Shown here one piece after another: positions 30,875-39,072 of a stretch of DNA of 64,000 nucleotides. The stretch comes from Bacillota bacterium (GTDB lineage Bacteria > Bacillota > Clostridia > Christensenellales > Aristaeellaceae): NCBI GenBank assembly GCA_023404715.1, contig JAEYAR010000170.1, positions 1 to 64,000 of the forward strand, in the 5' to 3' direction. A program made the position numbers and the translations under genes. Within the stretch, counting starts at the first letter, position 1. Each line of letters opens with the position of its first letter. Under the pieces are notes generated by a model, which was given only the letters and a program-made list of their open reading frames with translations, was not told the DNA's origin and made no database searches.

Positions 30875-31417
30875 ATGACCACTTTTCAGAATGACCAGCT
30901 TGAAAGCATCGAATACCTTCGTAACCACGCCAACATCACCTACGCCGAGGCGGTCGACCTGCTTGAGCGCTTTGATGGCGATGTAACCGCCTGCCTGATC
31001 GAGCTCGAGCGCCAGGGCCGCATCCGCGACGAGGCCGCCACCGCCCAGCAGGATTACCAGAAAACCGAGCAGGAGAGCGAACAGCGCAGCGCAGCGCGCC
31101 GCCGCGTGCACGGCATCCTGTCCACCCTGCTGCGTAACCGCGTGAACATCGTCGCCGACGGCGCAAAAATCGCCGATTTCAGCGTTCTGTTCATCGTCGT
31201 GCTCGCCATCCTCTGCCCGCAGTTTATGCTGCTGGCCGCCCTGCTGCTTCTGCTGCTCGGCTATCGCTACAGCCTCAGCCGCCTGGAGGCGGAAGACATC
31301 TCTACGTCCGTCGGCGAGGTCGTGCGCGGCACAGCCCGTTCCCTCGGTACGCTCGGCCGCAGCGTCGTGGCAACCGTCCGTAGTCTGTTCGCGACCGAAC
31401 AGCCCAACAACGGTTAA
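30875..31417 (+). CDS. UBA/TS-N-like domain membrane protein
   Basis: 180 residues. The N-terminal 45 residues (LESIEYLRNHANITYAEAVDLLERFDGDVTACLIELERQGRI) form a UBA-like three-helix pattern, as found in EF-Ts and DUF4342 proteins. A charged linker is followed by one hydrophobic hairpin (about 110-140, FSVLFIVVLAILCPQFMLLAALLLLLLGY) and a cytoplasmic tail. Function is unknown; UBA-like modules bind short peptide or protein surfaces. AGGAGG precedes ATG 30875; an earlier in-frame ATG at 30803 is rejected. Single-gene unit closed by a strong terminator. Confidence 0.7.
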   Translation: MTTFQNDQLESIEYLRNHANITYAEAVDLLERFDGDVTACLIELERQGRIRDEAATAQQDYQKTEQESEQRSAARRRVHGILSTLLRNRVNIVADGAKIADFSVLFIVVLAILCPQFMLLAALLLLLLGYRYSLSRLEAEDISTSVGEVVRGTARSLGTLGRSVVATVRSLFATEQPNNG

Positions 31418-31439
31418 CATAGATCCCCTTCCATCCGAC

Positions 31440-31476
31440 GAGGCCGCCGCATTTTTTGCGGCGGCCTCTATTTTTT
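31440..31476 (+). terminator. Intrinsic terminator
   Basis: GAGGCCGCCGCA (31440-31451) pairs with 31457-31468, followed by TATTTTTT. Its T-run overlaps the first regulator repeat of the next promoter. Confidence 0.9.
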
Positions 31477-31506
31477 CATGCCGTTTTCATCTAAGCGTGG
31501 TACAAT
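31473..31506 (+). promoter_or_regulatory. Promoter of the two-component operon with two 11-bp-phased TTTTCAT repeats
   Basis: TTTTCAT at 31473 and again at 31484 (start-to-start 11 bp), the second beginning exactly 17 bp before the -10 TACAAT (31501-31506). The same arrangement precedes the PepSY gene at 33586. The repeats occupy the -35 position, which is typical of OmpR-family activation. Autoregulation is inferred. Confidence 0.7.
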
Positions 31507-31538
31507 AAAGCGGAGTATTTGTTTGGGAGGGGATCGCC

Positions 31539-32213
31539 ATGCGCATCCTGCTCGCGGAAGATGAACGCGATCTTTGCGACGTCGTCGCCCGTAAGCTGGC
31601 CGAGGAAGGCTATGCCGTGGATAGCTGCTACGACGGCGAGACGGCCTATGACTACGCCCGCGCCTGCGACTACGACGCCGTCATCCTGGATGTGATGATG
31701 CCGCGCCTCGATGGCTTTGCGCTTCTTGAGCGCCTGCGCGCGGACGGCGTGACCGCGCCCGTGCTCTTTCTCACCGCGCGCGACGCGGTCAGCGACCGGG
31801 TAAAGGGGCTGGACCTGGGCGCAAACGATTACCTCGTCAAGCCCTTCGCCTTTGACGAGCTGCTCGCGCGCCTGCGCGTGCTCACGAGAAAGCATGCCGG
31901 CGCAGTGACGGACCGCTTTGCCTGCGCAGATCTGGTCGTCGACTGCGCGGCGCGCACCGTGCGCCGGGGGGAAGAGCCCGTCGCGCTTACGTCTCGCGAG
32001 TTTGCGGTGCTCGAATACCTCATCCGCAATCAGGGCCGCGTGCTCTCGCGCGAGGCCATCGAAAACCACGTTTGGAATTTCGATTATGCCGGCGGGACGA
32101 ACGTCGTAGACGTCTATATTCGCTGTCTGCGAAAAAAGATCGACGAAAGGTTTGAGCCCAAGCTCCTGCATACCGTGCGTGGCAGCGGCTACGTGCTCAG
32201 GGGTTCGCCATGA
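31539..32213 (+). CDS. OmpR/PhoB-family response regulator
   Basis: 224 residues. The receiver has acidic pair ED in LLAEDERD, phospho-acceptor aspartate in VILDVMMP (about 51), threonine in LFLTAR and lysine in LVKPF, all intact. The winged-helix output (about 128-222) includes LTSREFAVLEYLIRNQGRVLSREAIENHVWN and TVRGSGYVL. Expected to be phosphorylated by the kinase whose ATG overlaps its stop codon (ATGA). Likely binds the TTTTCAT repeats at its own promoter and at the PepSY gene. Confidence 0.95.
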   Translation: MRILLAEDERDLCDVVARKLAEEGYAVDSCYDGETAYDYARACDYDAVILDVMMPRLDGFALLERLRADGVTAPVLFLTARDAVSDRVKGLDLGANDYLVKPFAFDELLARLRVLTRKHAGAVTDRFACADLVVDCAARTVRRGEEPVALTSREFAVLEYLIRNQGRVLSREAIENHVWNFDYAGGTNVVDVYIRCLRKKIDERFEPKLLHTVRGSGYVLRGSP

Positions 32214-33577
32214 AACGGCTGTCGATCAAGCTGCGCGTCACGCTGGCGCTGGCGCTCTTCATGGGCGTCATGGCCGCCCTGGCGCTGGCGGCGCTCCTGG
32301 CGCTCTCGGGCGGCGTGCTTCGGGCCGATGCCGGGCGCCAGCTGCTGCGCGTGCTGGAAGAGAACGCGGACGAGGTCGAGTTCGACGACGGCCGGCTCGA
32401 GTTCGACGGCGACTTTTCCTTTTATGCCGGCGGCGTCTATACGCTCGTCTACGATGCCGGCGGGCTGCTCCTGAAGGGGAGCGCCTCCGCCCCGCCGGAC
32501 GCGGGTCCGGATCGCCTGCCCCTCTCGGAGGGCCCGCTTCGCACGCTCGATACGCCGGACGGTCCCTGTTACATTAGCGATTTGCGCATCCCCCTCAAGC
32601 GCTATGGCGACATATGGCTGCGCGGCGTGCTGCCCACGGACGGCGCCTCCGGCGCTGTGAACGCCCTCGTGCGCGCCGCCTTTATCGCCCTGCCCCTGTG
32701 GGTCGTGCTCGCGAGCCTGGGCTGTTACCTGCTCATCCGCAGGAGCTTTCGCCCCTTCTCGCGCATGGCGCAGACCGCCTCCGCCATCTCCGAGGGCGCC
32801 GACCTTTCCCGCCGCATCGCGCTCGGGCCCGGGGGCGACGAGCTGCACCGGCTTTCCGACGCTTTCGACCGAATGCTCGGCCGTCTGGAGGCGTCGTTTG
32901 ACGCGGAGCGGCAGTTCACATCCGACGCCTCGCATGAGCTGCGCACGCCGGTAAGCGTCGTCCTCGCCCAGTGCGAATACGCGCTCGAAAAGGAGCGGAG
33001 CGGCGATGAATACGTGCGCGCGCTGGAGGCCATCCAACGCCAGGGATATCGCATGTCGCGCTTGATCGCCCAGCTGCTGGCCTTTACCCGCCTGGAGCAG
33101 CACGCGCAGTCGCTCTGCTTTGAGGACACGGATCTAACCGCGCTCACCCTCTCGCTCTGCGAAGAAAACGCGCTCCTCGCGCAGCAGGATATCTCGCTGT
33201 CATGGCAGCTGAGCCCAGGCGTACGCGCCCCGGTCGAACGCGCCCTCTACGCGCGCCTCTTCAACAACCTGGTCGGCAACGCCTACCGCTACGGCAGGCC
33301 CGGCGGCATCATCCGCGTCACATTGGCGCAGGATGCGCGCAGCACGCGCCTGAGCGTGTGCGACGACGGCATCGGCATCGCCCCAGAGGAACAGGAAAAG
33401 ATCTTCCGCCGTTTTTACCAGGCGGACGCCGCGCGCTCAGGCGGCGCGGGCGGCATGGGCATGGGGCTGGCGATCGTGCAAAAGATCGCGCAGCTGCACG
33501 GCGGCTGCGTGCGCGTGCGCAGCGCGCCGGACCAGGGCAGCGACTTCACGTTTGAATGGCCGATGCCGCGAAAATAA
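32210..33577 (+). CDS. Membrane sensor histidine kinase
   Basis: 455 residues. Two membrane helices (about 9-33 and 148-172) flank a sensor loop of roughly 115 residues. HAMP region follows (about 173-225), then HisKA with phospho-acceptor in FTSDASHELRTPVSVV and HATPase motifs N (NNLVGNAYRYG), G1 (DDGIGIAP) and G2 (GGMGMGLAI). Classic EnvZ/CusS-like kinase. The downstream PepSY-domain lipid-side protein may interact with its sensor loop, as in several Gram-positive systems (inference). Confidence 0.94.
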   Translation: MKRLSIKLRVTLALALFMGVMAALALAALLALSGGVLRADAGRQLLRVLEENADEVEFDDGRLEFDGDFSFYAGGVYTLVYDAGGLLLKGSASAPPDAGPDRLPLSEGPLRTLDTPDGPCYISDLRIPLKRYGDIWLRGVLPTDGASGAVNALVRAAFIALPLWVVLASLGCYLLIRRSFRPFSRMAQTASAISEGADLSRRIALGPGGDELHRLSDAFDRMLGRLEASFDAERQFTSDASHELRTPVSVVLAQCEYALEKERSGDEYVRALEAIQRQGYRMSRLIAQLLAFTRLEQHAQSLCFEDTDLTALTLSLCEENALLAQQDISLSWQLSPGVRAPVERALYARLFNNLVGNAYRYGRPGGIIRVTLAQDARSTRLSVCDDGIGIAPEEQEKIFRRFYQADAARSGGAGGMGMGLAIVQKIAQLHGGCVRVRSAPDQGSDFTFEWPMPRK

Positions 33578-33585
33578 AAAAAGCG

Positions 33586-33619
33586 TTTTCATCTTCTCTT
33601 CATCTTCGTTTGCTACAAT
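33586..33619 (+). promoter_or_regulatory. PepSY gene promoter with the shared regulator repeats
   Basis: TTTTCATCTTC (33586) and TCTTCATCTTC (33597) are 11 bp apart. The second begins exactly 17 bp before TACAAT (33614-33619). Spacing is identical to the promoter at 31473-31506, so both are likely controlled by the response regulator at 31539. Confidence 0.7.
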
Positions 33620-33651
33620 GGCCCTATCAACAAACGAAGGGAGTCTGTATC

Positions 33652-34182
33652 ATGAAAACACGTTCGATTCTAATGCGGATATCCGCCCTGGCCCTGAGCC
33701 TTGGTCTGCTCGCCTTTGCCGGCGCGGCGATCGCCGAGCAGACGGGCCGCATCACATTGGGCGAGGCGGTCGATATGGCCGTAGCCCAAACCGGCCGCGC
33801 GCAAGAAGAGCTCACCGTCACGAAGGCACGCCTTGAGCGCGAGGACGGCGCCTGGGTCTACAACGTCAAGCTGACCGCCGGCAAGGACAAGTACGAGTAC
33901 GACCTGCGCGCCGAAGACGGCAGCGTCGTCTCCCTCTCCGAAAAGGCCGACGCCGCCGCGCGGCAGAGCGCTAACCCGATCACCCGTGAAGAGGCCGTTT
34001 CCCTCGCGCTAGCGCGCGTGCCCGGCGCACAGGAGCGCGACATTCGCATCAAGACGGACAGGGAGGATGGACGCGACGTCTATGAGGGCGACATTCTCTT
34101 CGGCGGTCGCGAATACGATTTTGAGATTGACGCCGAGACTGGCGCCTTCCTCGAATGGGAAGAGGAAGCGGCGAACAAGTAA
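33652..34182 (+). CDS. Secreted PepSY-domain protein
   Basis: 176 residues. Signal peptide MKTRSILMRISALALSLGLLAFAGAAIA, cleavage likely after AIA. Two PepSY repeats follow: about 35-90 (ITLGEAVDMAVAQTG ... WVYNVKLTAGKDKYEYDLRAEDGSVV) and about 105-172 (ITREEAVSLALARVPG ... YEGDILFGGREYDFEIDAETG). PepSY domains inhibit or sense extracytoplasmic proteases. ATG 33652 follows GAAGGGAG. It directly follows the two-component genes but has its own regulated promoter, which fits a regulon member that feeds back on the sensor. Confidence 0.88.
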   Translation: MKTRSILMRISALALSLGLLAFAGAAIAEQTGRITLGEAVDMAVAQTGRAQEELTVTKARLEREDGAWVYNVKLTAGKDKYEYDLRAEDGSVVSLSEKADAAARQSANPITREEAVSLALARVPGAQERDIRIKTDREDGRDVYEGDILFGGREYDFEIDAETGAFLEWEEEAANK

Positions 34183-34184
34183 AA

Positions 34185-35366
34185 TTATCCCTCGACAGAG
34201 CGGTCTTTACCGCTCTTTTTTGCTTCATAGAGCGCATGGTCCGCCCGCGAAATCTCCGCGGAGACGCGCCCATCCGCCGGCGGCACGCCCCAATGCCAGC
34301 CGATGCTGACCCGCACCGCGTCGTAAAACATGCCTTGCCCGTCCCGTAGGCACAGACCGCGCACGTGCGCGCATAGCTCGTCTGCGAGCCGCGCCGCTTG
34401 CTGCTGCGTCAAACCCGCCGAAAAAAACGCGAACTCTTCGCCGCCGTAGCGCACGATGAGGGTGTCCTCAAACTCCTGCCCCGCGCGCCTGAGCACCTCG
34501 GCCACCTCTCGTATACAGCGATCGCCCATCTGATGCCCGTGCGCATCGTTGAACGCCTTAAAATCGTCGATGTCGATCATCAGCGTGGCAAAGGATACGC
34601 CCTCCTGGCGGCAGCGCTCATACAACGCGGGTAGCGCGCCGTCGAGCACGCGGCGGTTGGATAGGCCCGTCAGTTCATCCGTATCCACCAAATACCGTAG
34701 CCGCGCGTTGATGCGCTCGATCTCTTCCTTTTGGCGTGTCATAATCAGGCGGGCGCGCACTTCATCGACCTTATAGGCATAGCGTGTGGAGGCAATCGCG
34801 ATGGCCGTAATGGCCATAAACGTCGTATTCAGGTAGTTGCCCGTGTTGTTGACAGCTTCCGGCTGAAACCTGGTAAAAAAGACGAGCAACAATATCTGAC
34901 TGATCCCGAAGATGAAGGCGCTTTGCGCAGGCCGCAGGCGTGCGAGCACCGCCACCGCCATGACGAGCGTGACGTATACGCTGACGTTCTCGGTCACGCG
35001 CTGATCGTAGAGCGTGATGAACGTCCCCCAGAGGCACAGGAACAAAACGTAAACGGCTTGCCCGTTCAGGATCAATCGCGCCCGCGCCTGCGTGTCGTCC
35101 CGGTGCACAAAAAAGAAGAGATAGGCGGCAGCCGAAAATGCGAAAAGCGATAGGTACATCGCCAAATAGACTTGCCGGGATGGCGTAATGAGCCCGCCCC
35201 GCACCGTAAACAGGACGATTACGTTTACCAGCTCCGCCACCGCGATGAACGGCAGGATGATTTTAAATGCCGCGCATACGTCGCGCGCATCCTCAGTATC
35301 GACGATCTGCGTCACCTCGGGCTCTACTTCGTTGAACTTATTCCAAATCTCTTTGATCTTCTCCAA
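34185..35366 (-). CDS. Membrane-bound diguanylate cyclase
   Basis: 393 residues. Six predicted membrane segments in the N-terminal half (about 35-210, MASE-like) are followed by a short coil and a GGDEF domain (about 235-390) with DELTGLSNRR, MIDIDDFKAFNDAHGHQMGD and an intact active site RYGGEEF. The inhibitory RxxD site before it is replaced by EFED. Expected to make c-di-GMP in response to a membrane signal. The start is TTG at 35366: GGGAGG lies 7 bp upstream, whereas an ATG-type longer frame to 35441 lacks one and overlaps the promoter. Its 3' end contains the terminator of the convergent PepSY gene. Confidence 0.85.
   Translation of the reverse strand: MEKIKEIWNKFNEVEPEVTQIVDTEDARDVCAAFKIILPFIAVAELVNVIVLFTVRGGLITPSRQVYLAMYLSLFAFSAAAYLFFFVHRDDTQARARLILNGQAVYVLFLCLWGTFITLYDQRVTENVSVYVTLVMAVAVLARLRPAQSAFIFGISQILLLVFFTRFQPEAVNNTGNYLNTTFMAITAIAIASTRYAYKVDEVRARLIMTRQKEEIERINARLRYLVDTDELTGLSNRRVLDGALPALYERCRQEGVSFATLMIDIDDFKAFNDAHGHQMGDRCIREVAEVLRRAGQEFEDTLIVRYGGEEFAFFSAGLTQQQAARLADELCAHVRGLCLRDGQGMFYDAVRVSIGWHWGVPPADGRVSAEISRADHALYEAKKSGKDRSVEG
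34197..34221 (+). terminator. PepSY terminator embedded in the diguanylate cyclase gene
   Basis: AGAGCGGT, CTTT loop, ACCGCTCT, then TTTTT; lies within the last codons of the convergent gene. Confidence 0.8.
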
Positions 35367-35412
35367 CCTTATGCCTCCCTCGCCGCGGTACAATGCGCCT
35401 TTTTCCCATATT

Positions 35413-35441
35413 ATTTTACCACACGTTCGGCCCGCGCACAA
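35413..35441 (-). promoter_or_regulatory. Promoter of the diguanylate cyclase gene
   Basis: Minus strand TTGTGC (35436-35441), 17 bp, TAAAAT (35413-35418), about 45 bp before the TTG start. Confidence 0.6.
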
Positions 35442-35563
35442 CCGATGTCCGCGAAACCGGCTGAATCGGCATATTTAACGGCAAAAAGCGGCATCCTATC
35501 GCCAAATGAGGGCAACCTCTTTTCATATAGACCACTGATTTCGAAAAATGAAGGAGCGTTTCG

Positions 35564-36289
35564 ATGCTGACGGTTTTTATTCGCACCATCCTGCTGTTTG
35601 GGCTGACGGTACTGGTCATCCGGGCGATGGGCAAGCGCCAGCTCGCGCAGCTGCAGCCCTTTGAGGTCGTCATTACGCTGATGATCGCAGAGCTCGCCGC
35701 CGTGCCCATGGGCGATGTGGGCATTTCGCTGTTCAGCGGCGTCGTCTCCATCCTCACGCTGCTCTTTTTGCACAGCCTGATCACCATCTTTTCCTTTCGC
35801 AGCCAACGCTTCCGCGCATTTTTATGCGGCAAGCCCAGCGTGCTCATCCGAAAGGGAAAGATACAGCTCTCAGAACTGGAACGCCTGTGCTTTGACCTCA
35901 ACGACCTGATCGAGGGCATCCGTTCTCAAGGCATCCTCAACATCGCCGACGTCGACACCGCCCTGCTAGAGACGAACGGAACGCTCACCGCCTTTCAAAG
36001 CGCGCAGGCGCGGCCCGTCACGCCTGCGGATATGAACCTCGCCGTCGATTATGAAGGGATTCCCCTCCTGCTCGTGCTCGACGGCGTCGTGCAGACGGAG
36101 GCGCTGCGCTTGGGCGGCTTTGACGAAAAATGGCTCGCTCAAACGCTTTCGTCCCTCGGATTTCAAAACCCGAGGGACGTGCTGATATGCTCTTTGGATA
36201 CGCAGGGCAAGATCTACGTACAGTCGCGCGGCAAGGATGCGCGGCTTTGCGTACGTCAGGTGTTAAAGCCCGAGCAGGTGAGGTGGTAA
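35564..36289 (+). CDS. DUF421 (YetF/YcaP-like) membrane protein
   Basis: 241 residues. Three N-terminal membrane helices (about 4-22, 30-50, 56-75) with the family hallmark VIRAMGKRQLAQLQPFEVVITLMIAELAA. The cytoplasmic part has FLCGKPSVLIRKGKI and the LxxLLRxQGI-like ELERLCFDLNDLIEGIRSQGI, then a second beta-rich domain. In Bacillus, YetF/YrbG-type proteins are spore or membrane proteins of unclear function. AAGGAG precedes the ATG. Followed after 3 bp by its usual DUF4363 partner. Confidence 0.92.
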   Translation: MLTVFIRTILLFGLTVLVIRAMGKRQLAQLQPFEVVITLMIAELAAVPMGDVGISLFSGVVSILTLLFLHSLITIFSFRSQRFRAFLCGKPSVLIRKGKIQLSELERLCFDLNDLIEGIRSQGILNIADVDTALLETNGTLTAFQSAQARPVTPADMNLAVDYEGIPLLLVLDGVVQTEALRLGGFDEKWLAQTLSSLGFQNPRDVLICSLDTQGKIYVQSRGKDARLCVRQVLKPEQVRW

Positions 36290-36292
36290 GAC

Positions 36293-36676
36293 ATGAAGCA
36301 GCGCATCATTCTCGTCATTCTACTGCCGCTTTTGATCGTAGGCGCCGGGATCACCTCCATGCTCTATACGAAGGGAGTATCAGACGCTTTGCTCCTCTCC
36401 TGCGAGCTCACGCGCCAGGCGATCCGCGAGGAGGAATATCCCCTCGCCGCCGAACGCATCGAGGATATGCAAAACGATTGGCTGAACCGGCGCGAAAGGT
36501 TGCGGCTGTTGATCGACCACCCGGACATCGACCAGGTCACGCAGATGCTCAAGGGGATTGCCGCTAGCGTGGAGGCTAAGGAACAGGGCGAGGCCCTCTT
36601 GCACGCGGCGCTGCTCGACGAGGCGCTGCGCCATCTCTCGCACCGCGACGCGCCCACGCTGTCGAACATCCTCTAA
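36293..36676 (+). CDS. DUF4363 family protein
   Basis: 127 residues. One N-terminal membrane helix (about 5-25), then an amphipathic helical domain with LTRQAIREEEYPLAAERIEDMQNDWLNRRERLRLLIDH, characteristic of DUF4363, a routine partner of DUF421 proteins in Clostridia. It faces outside. Function unknown. The stop codon overlaps the convergent gene's stop by 3 nt. Confidence 0.85.
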   Translation: MKQRIILVILLPLLIVGAGITSMLYTKGVSDALLLSCELTRQAIREEEYPLAAERIEDMQNDWLNRRERLRLLIDHPDIDQVTQMLKGIAASVEAKEQGEALLHAALLDEALRHLSHRDAPTLSNIL

Positions 36677-38853
36677 AGCTCCATCCGCCACATGGCCGCC
36701 TTTCTTTCCATCTCCTGCGCCGCCTGCCGCGCGCTGAGCCCGCCGCTCAGGAAGCGCTTACAGATGTCCTCAAGCTCGCCAAAGCCGTCCTTCAAAAGGC
36801 TGCGCCGTAGGGATTTTGCGCCAAAGTCGAGATGAGCAGTAAGGGGGCGAAGGGCTGCGACGTCGTCCGGCCCGAAGCGCCAGCGGTCGGTGCGCTCCCA
36901 ATTCACCTCCCACGCCTCCATCTTCGCAAGCACCGCTTCAAGCCCGGCGCGGTCCGCCGGGTCCGCCGTATAGATCTGTGCGCGCAGGGCGTCGCGGTCT
37001 TGCTTTCGTTCCTCGTAGCCCTCCTGCCATGTGACGAACTCCAAAGGATCGTTTTGACCGGGGCGCAGGATGTAGCCCGCGAGCACCGGGGGCTGCGTCG
37101 CCGTCAACGCTAGAAACCGGATCGCGGCCTCCTTGTTCTTGCTGTTCGGGTTGAGAATGTACACGTCCATCTCGGCGGTCACGGCCTGCGGCGCCCCCTC
37201 AAACGCAGCGGGCCAGGGAAAAATCGCGCCCGGCCGTTGGATCTCCTCTTGCGAATGCAGCGCAAGGTCGTATCGCGTGTCGAGCAGCGCGTTCTGCTGA
37301 TAGAGCAAATCGTCGCCGCAGCCCTGCAGCTCCTGTGGCTCGGGCAGGCCAGCGATGGCCTCGAGCAGGGAGATAAACGCCGGCGTGTCAAAGCGGACGC
37401 TCTCGCCTCGCGCCTCCGCGGCCGATACGTACTGATGCAAGGCCATCTGCAGCGCCAACGTCGCGTAATCCGCCTCGTCAATGGCGCTCAGGTTGATCGC
37501 ATAGTCGAGCACGTAATCCTCGTGCTCGCCGCCGTACAGCTCTCGCCAGCGCGTTACCATCTCCACGTATTCGAGCACGGTCCGCGGCGGGCCGTCGAAG
37601 CCAAACTGCGATAGCAGCGCCTCGTTTGCCCGCATCAGGTCAAGCCGCACCGCGTAGGGCACCGCGTAGGGTACGCCCTCACGGGCGAGATATGCCTGCG
37701 CGCTCTCGTACATCAGGGCCGTCGCTTCGCGCAGGGCCGGGGTATCCAACGGTTCGGCAAAGCCCTGGTCGATCAGCGCGCTTACGTCGTGCATCCCCCC
37801 CAGCCGGAAGATATCGACCGCGTCTTCGCCGCTTCGCACGGCCTGCGCGATTTCCTCCGCGGTGTAGGGGGTCCATGTGCTGACGACCGGTATGTCGGGA
37901 TAGGCCCGCGTAAACGCGGCCTCCGCCTCCTTCCCGCCGTTCGTGCCCGAGATGCGCAGCGGGGTCTTGCACGCGTCCTCCGGCGCGGTGCTGCGCACGC
38001 TCAAGCACGTCCACTTCGAAAGCAGCACAAAACCATCCGGCGCTAAAAACGCTACGTCATCTACGCTAGGCGCATATACGTCAGGCAAGTAATTGACCGT
38101 CGTGAGCGCGCCGTCCTCCCCCACCAGCATCACCTGTCCCTCGCTGTAGACGTAGACCGCGTCGCCCGCGGGATCATATACCGCCGCGCATACGCGGCTG
38201 AGGGGCAGGTCGCACAGCGTGCGCAGCACGTTCCCCTCTTCGTCCAGCACGCACACGCGCGGATCGCTTTGGACGCTCATCGCCAGCGTCGCGAGCAGCT
38301 CTCCATCCCGATAGGCGCACAGGCTCGAAAGCGCAGGCACGTCGAGCACGCGCACAGCGCCGTCCGAGAGGGAGAGGCTGACCCATTGCTTGCCCGATTC
38401 GCTCAGCGCATAGAGCATATCGCCGGTCACGACGGGCATTTTCAGCGTCATGATGCCCGCCTGGCGCAGCGCGCTAAAGTCCGGCGTCAGAAAGGGCGTA
38501 AACCCCTCCTCTTCCCAGCGCCAGACGGTATCGTCGGGCACGGAGATCATGTACAGCCGCTCGCCGTCTCCAGCGAGCGTGGGCGTGAAGGGATCGTTCA
38601 GCAGCCCGCCGGTTTCCATAACCGGCTGGGGCTGCGCCTCCCCGGGCGCGAGACGGTAGAGCGTATGCTCGAATCCCGACTCGAGGATGTAGAGGATGCC
38701 GTCCACCGCCTCGACGCTGATTGCTTCCGGGCTGGTGGTCACATCGCCGTCTCGCTGCGTCTGGTCAAAGTACACAGCATCCTGCGCCGCGCCAGCCGAA
38801 ACCGCCGCAGCGAGCAGCAGCACGATCAAAATGATAAGCCCTCCGCGCTTCAT
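36673..38853 (-). CDS. Extracytoplasmic protein: propeller-like N-terminal half plus ABC solute-binding-like C-terminal half
   Basis: 726 residues. Signal peptide MKRGGLIILIVLLLAAAVSAGA. Residues about 25-310 consist of repeated short strands (ISVEAVDGILYILESG, LAGDGERLYMISVPD, VVTGDMLYALSESG, VYDPAGDAVYVYSEGQ), suggesting a beta-propeller. Residues about 325-700 follow a family-1 solute-binding protein: LRISGTNGGKEAEAAFTRAYPDIPVV, then DVYILNPNSKNKEAAIRFL. No permease or ATPase gene is adjacent. ATG 38853 follows GAAGGAGGCG; an upstream frame is discarded. Possibly a carbohydrate-binding sensor or orphan transporter component. Confidence 0.72.
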   Translation of the reverse strand: MKRGGLIILIVLLLAAAVSAGAAQDAVYFDQTQRDGDVTTSPEAISVEAVDGILYILESGFEHTLYRLAPGEAQPQPVMETGGLLNDPFTPTLAGDGERLYMISVPDDTVWRWEEEGFTPFLTPDFSALRQAGIMTLKMPVVTGDMLYALSESGKQWVSLSLSDGAVRVLDVPALSSLCAYRDGELLATLAMSVQSDPRVCVLDEEGNVLRTLCDLPLSRVCAAVYDPAGDAVYVYSEGQVMLVGEDGALTTVNYLPDVYAPSVDDVAFLAPDGFVLLSKWTCLSVRSTAPEDACKTPLRISGTNGGKEAEAAFTRAYPDIPVVSTWTPYTAEEIAQAVRSGEDAVDIFRLGGMHDVSALIDQGFAEPLDTPALREATALMYESAQAYLAREGVPYAVPYAVRLDLMRANEALLSQFGFDGPPRTVLEYVEMVTRWRELYGGEHEDYVLDYAINLSAIDEADYATLALQMALHQYVSAAEARGESVRFDTPAFISLLEAIAGLPEPQELQGCGDDLLYQQNALLDTRYDLALHSQEEIQRPGAIFPWPAAFEGAPQAVTAEMDVYILNPNSKNKEAAIRFLALTATQPPVLAGYILRPGQNDPLEFVTWQEGYEERKQDRDALRAQIYTADPADRAGLEAVLAKMEAWEVNWERTDRWRFGPDDVAALRPLTAHLDFGAKSLRRSLLKDGFGELEDICKRFLSGGLSARQAAQEMERKAAMWRMEL

Positions 38854-38866
38854 ACGCGCCTCCTTC

Positions 38867-38889
38867 CGGCCTGCCGCGCGGGCAGGCCG
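38867..38889 (-). promoter_or_regulatory. Strong hairpin in the 5' leader of the propeller/solute-binding gene
   Basis: CGGCCTGCC and GGCAGGCCG, 9-bp arms with a 5-nt loop, ending just before the GAAGGAGG ribosome-binding site. May affect translation or be a repressor site. Confidence 0.4.
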
Positions 38890-38901
38890 TCTGTTTTCTA
38901 T

Positions 38902-38929
38902 ATTATAAAGACGCCGGAAGGGTGGGCAA
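38902..38929 (-). promoter_or_regulatory. Promoter of the propeller/solute-binding gene
   Basis: Minus strand TTGCCC (38924-38929), 16 bp, TATAAT (38902-38907). Confidence 0.6.
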
Positions 38930-39025
38930 GGTTCCCAGAAATGGAAAAGTCGACAGCATTTTTCGCGCATGCTTTAGAATGCAAGCTGACGGTCTCGTGA
39001 TGGTTTCTCGCAAAATTAAAATATA

Positions 39026-39051
39026 AAAAGTCCCCCTGCGCGAGGGACTTT
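39026..39051 (-). terminator. Terminator of the alcohol dehydrogenase gene
   Basis: Minus strand AAAGTCCC and GGGACTTT around an unpaired GC-rich loop, followed by TTATATTTT; 22 bp beyond the stop codon. Confidence 0.8.
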
Positions 39052-39072
39052 GGATGGAGGCTCGGCGCGCAT

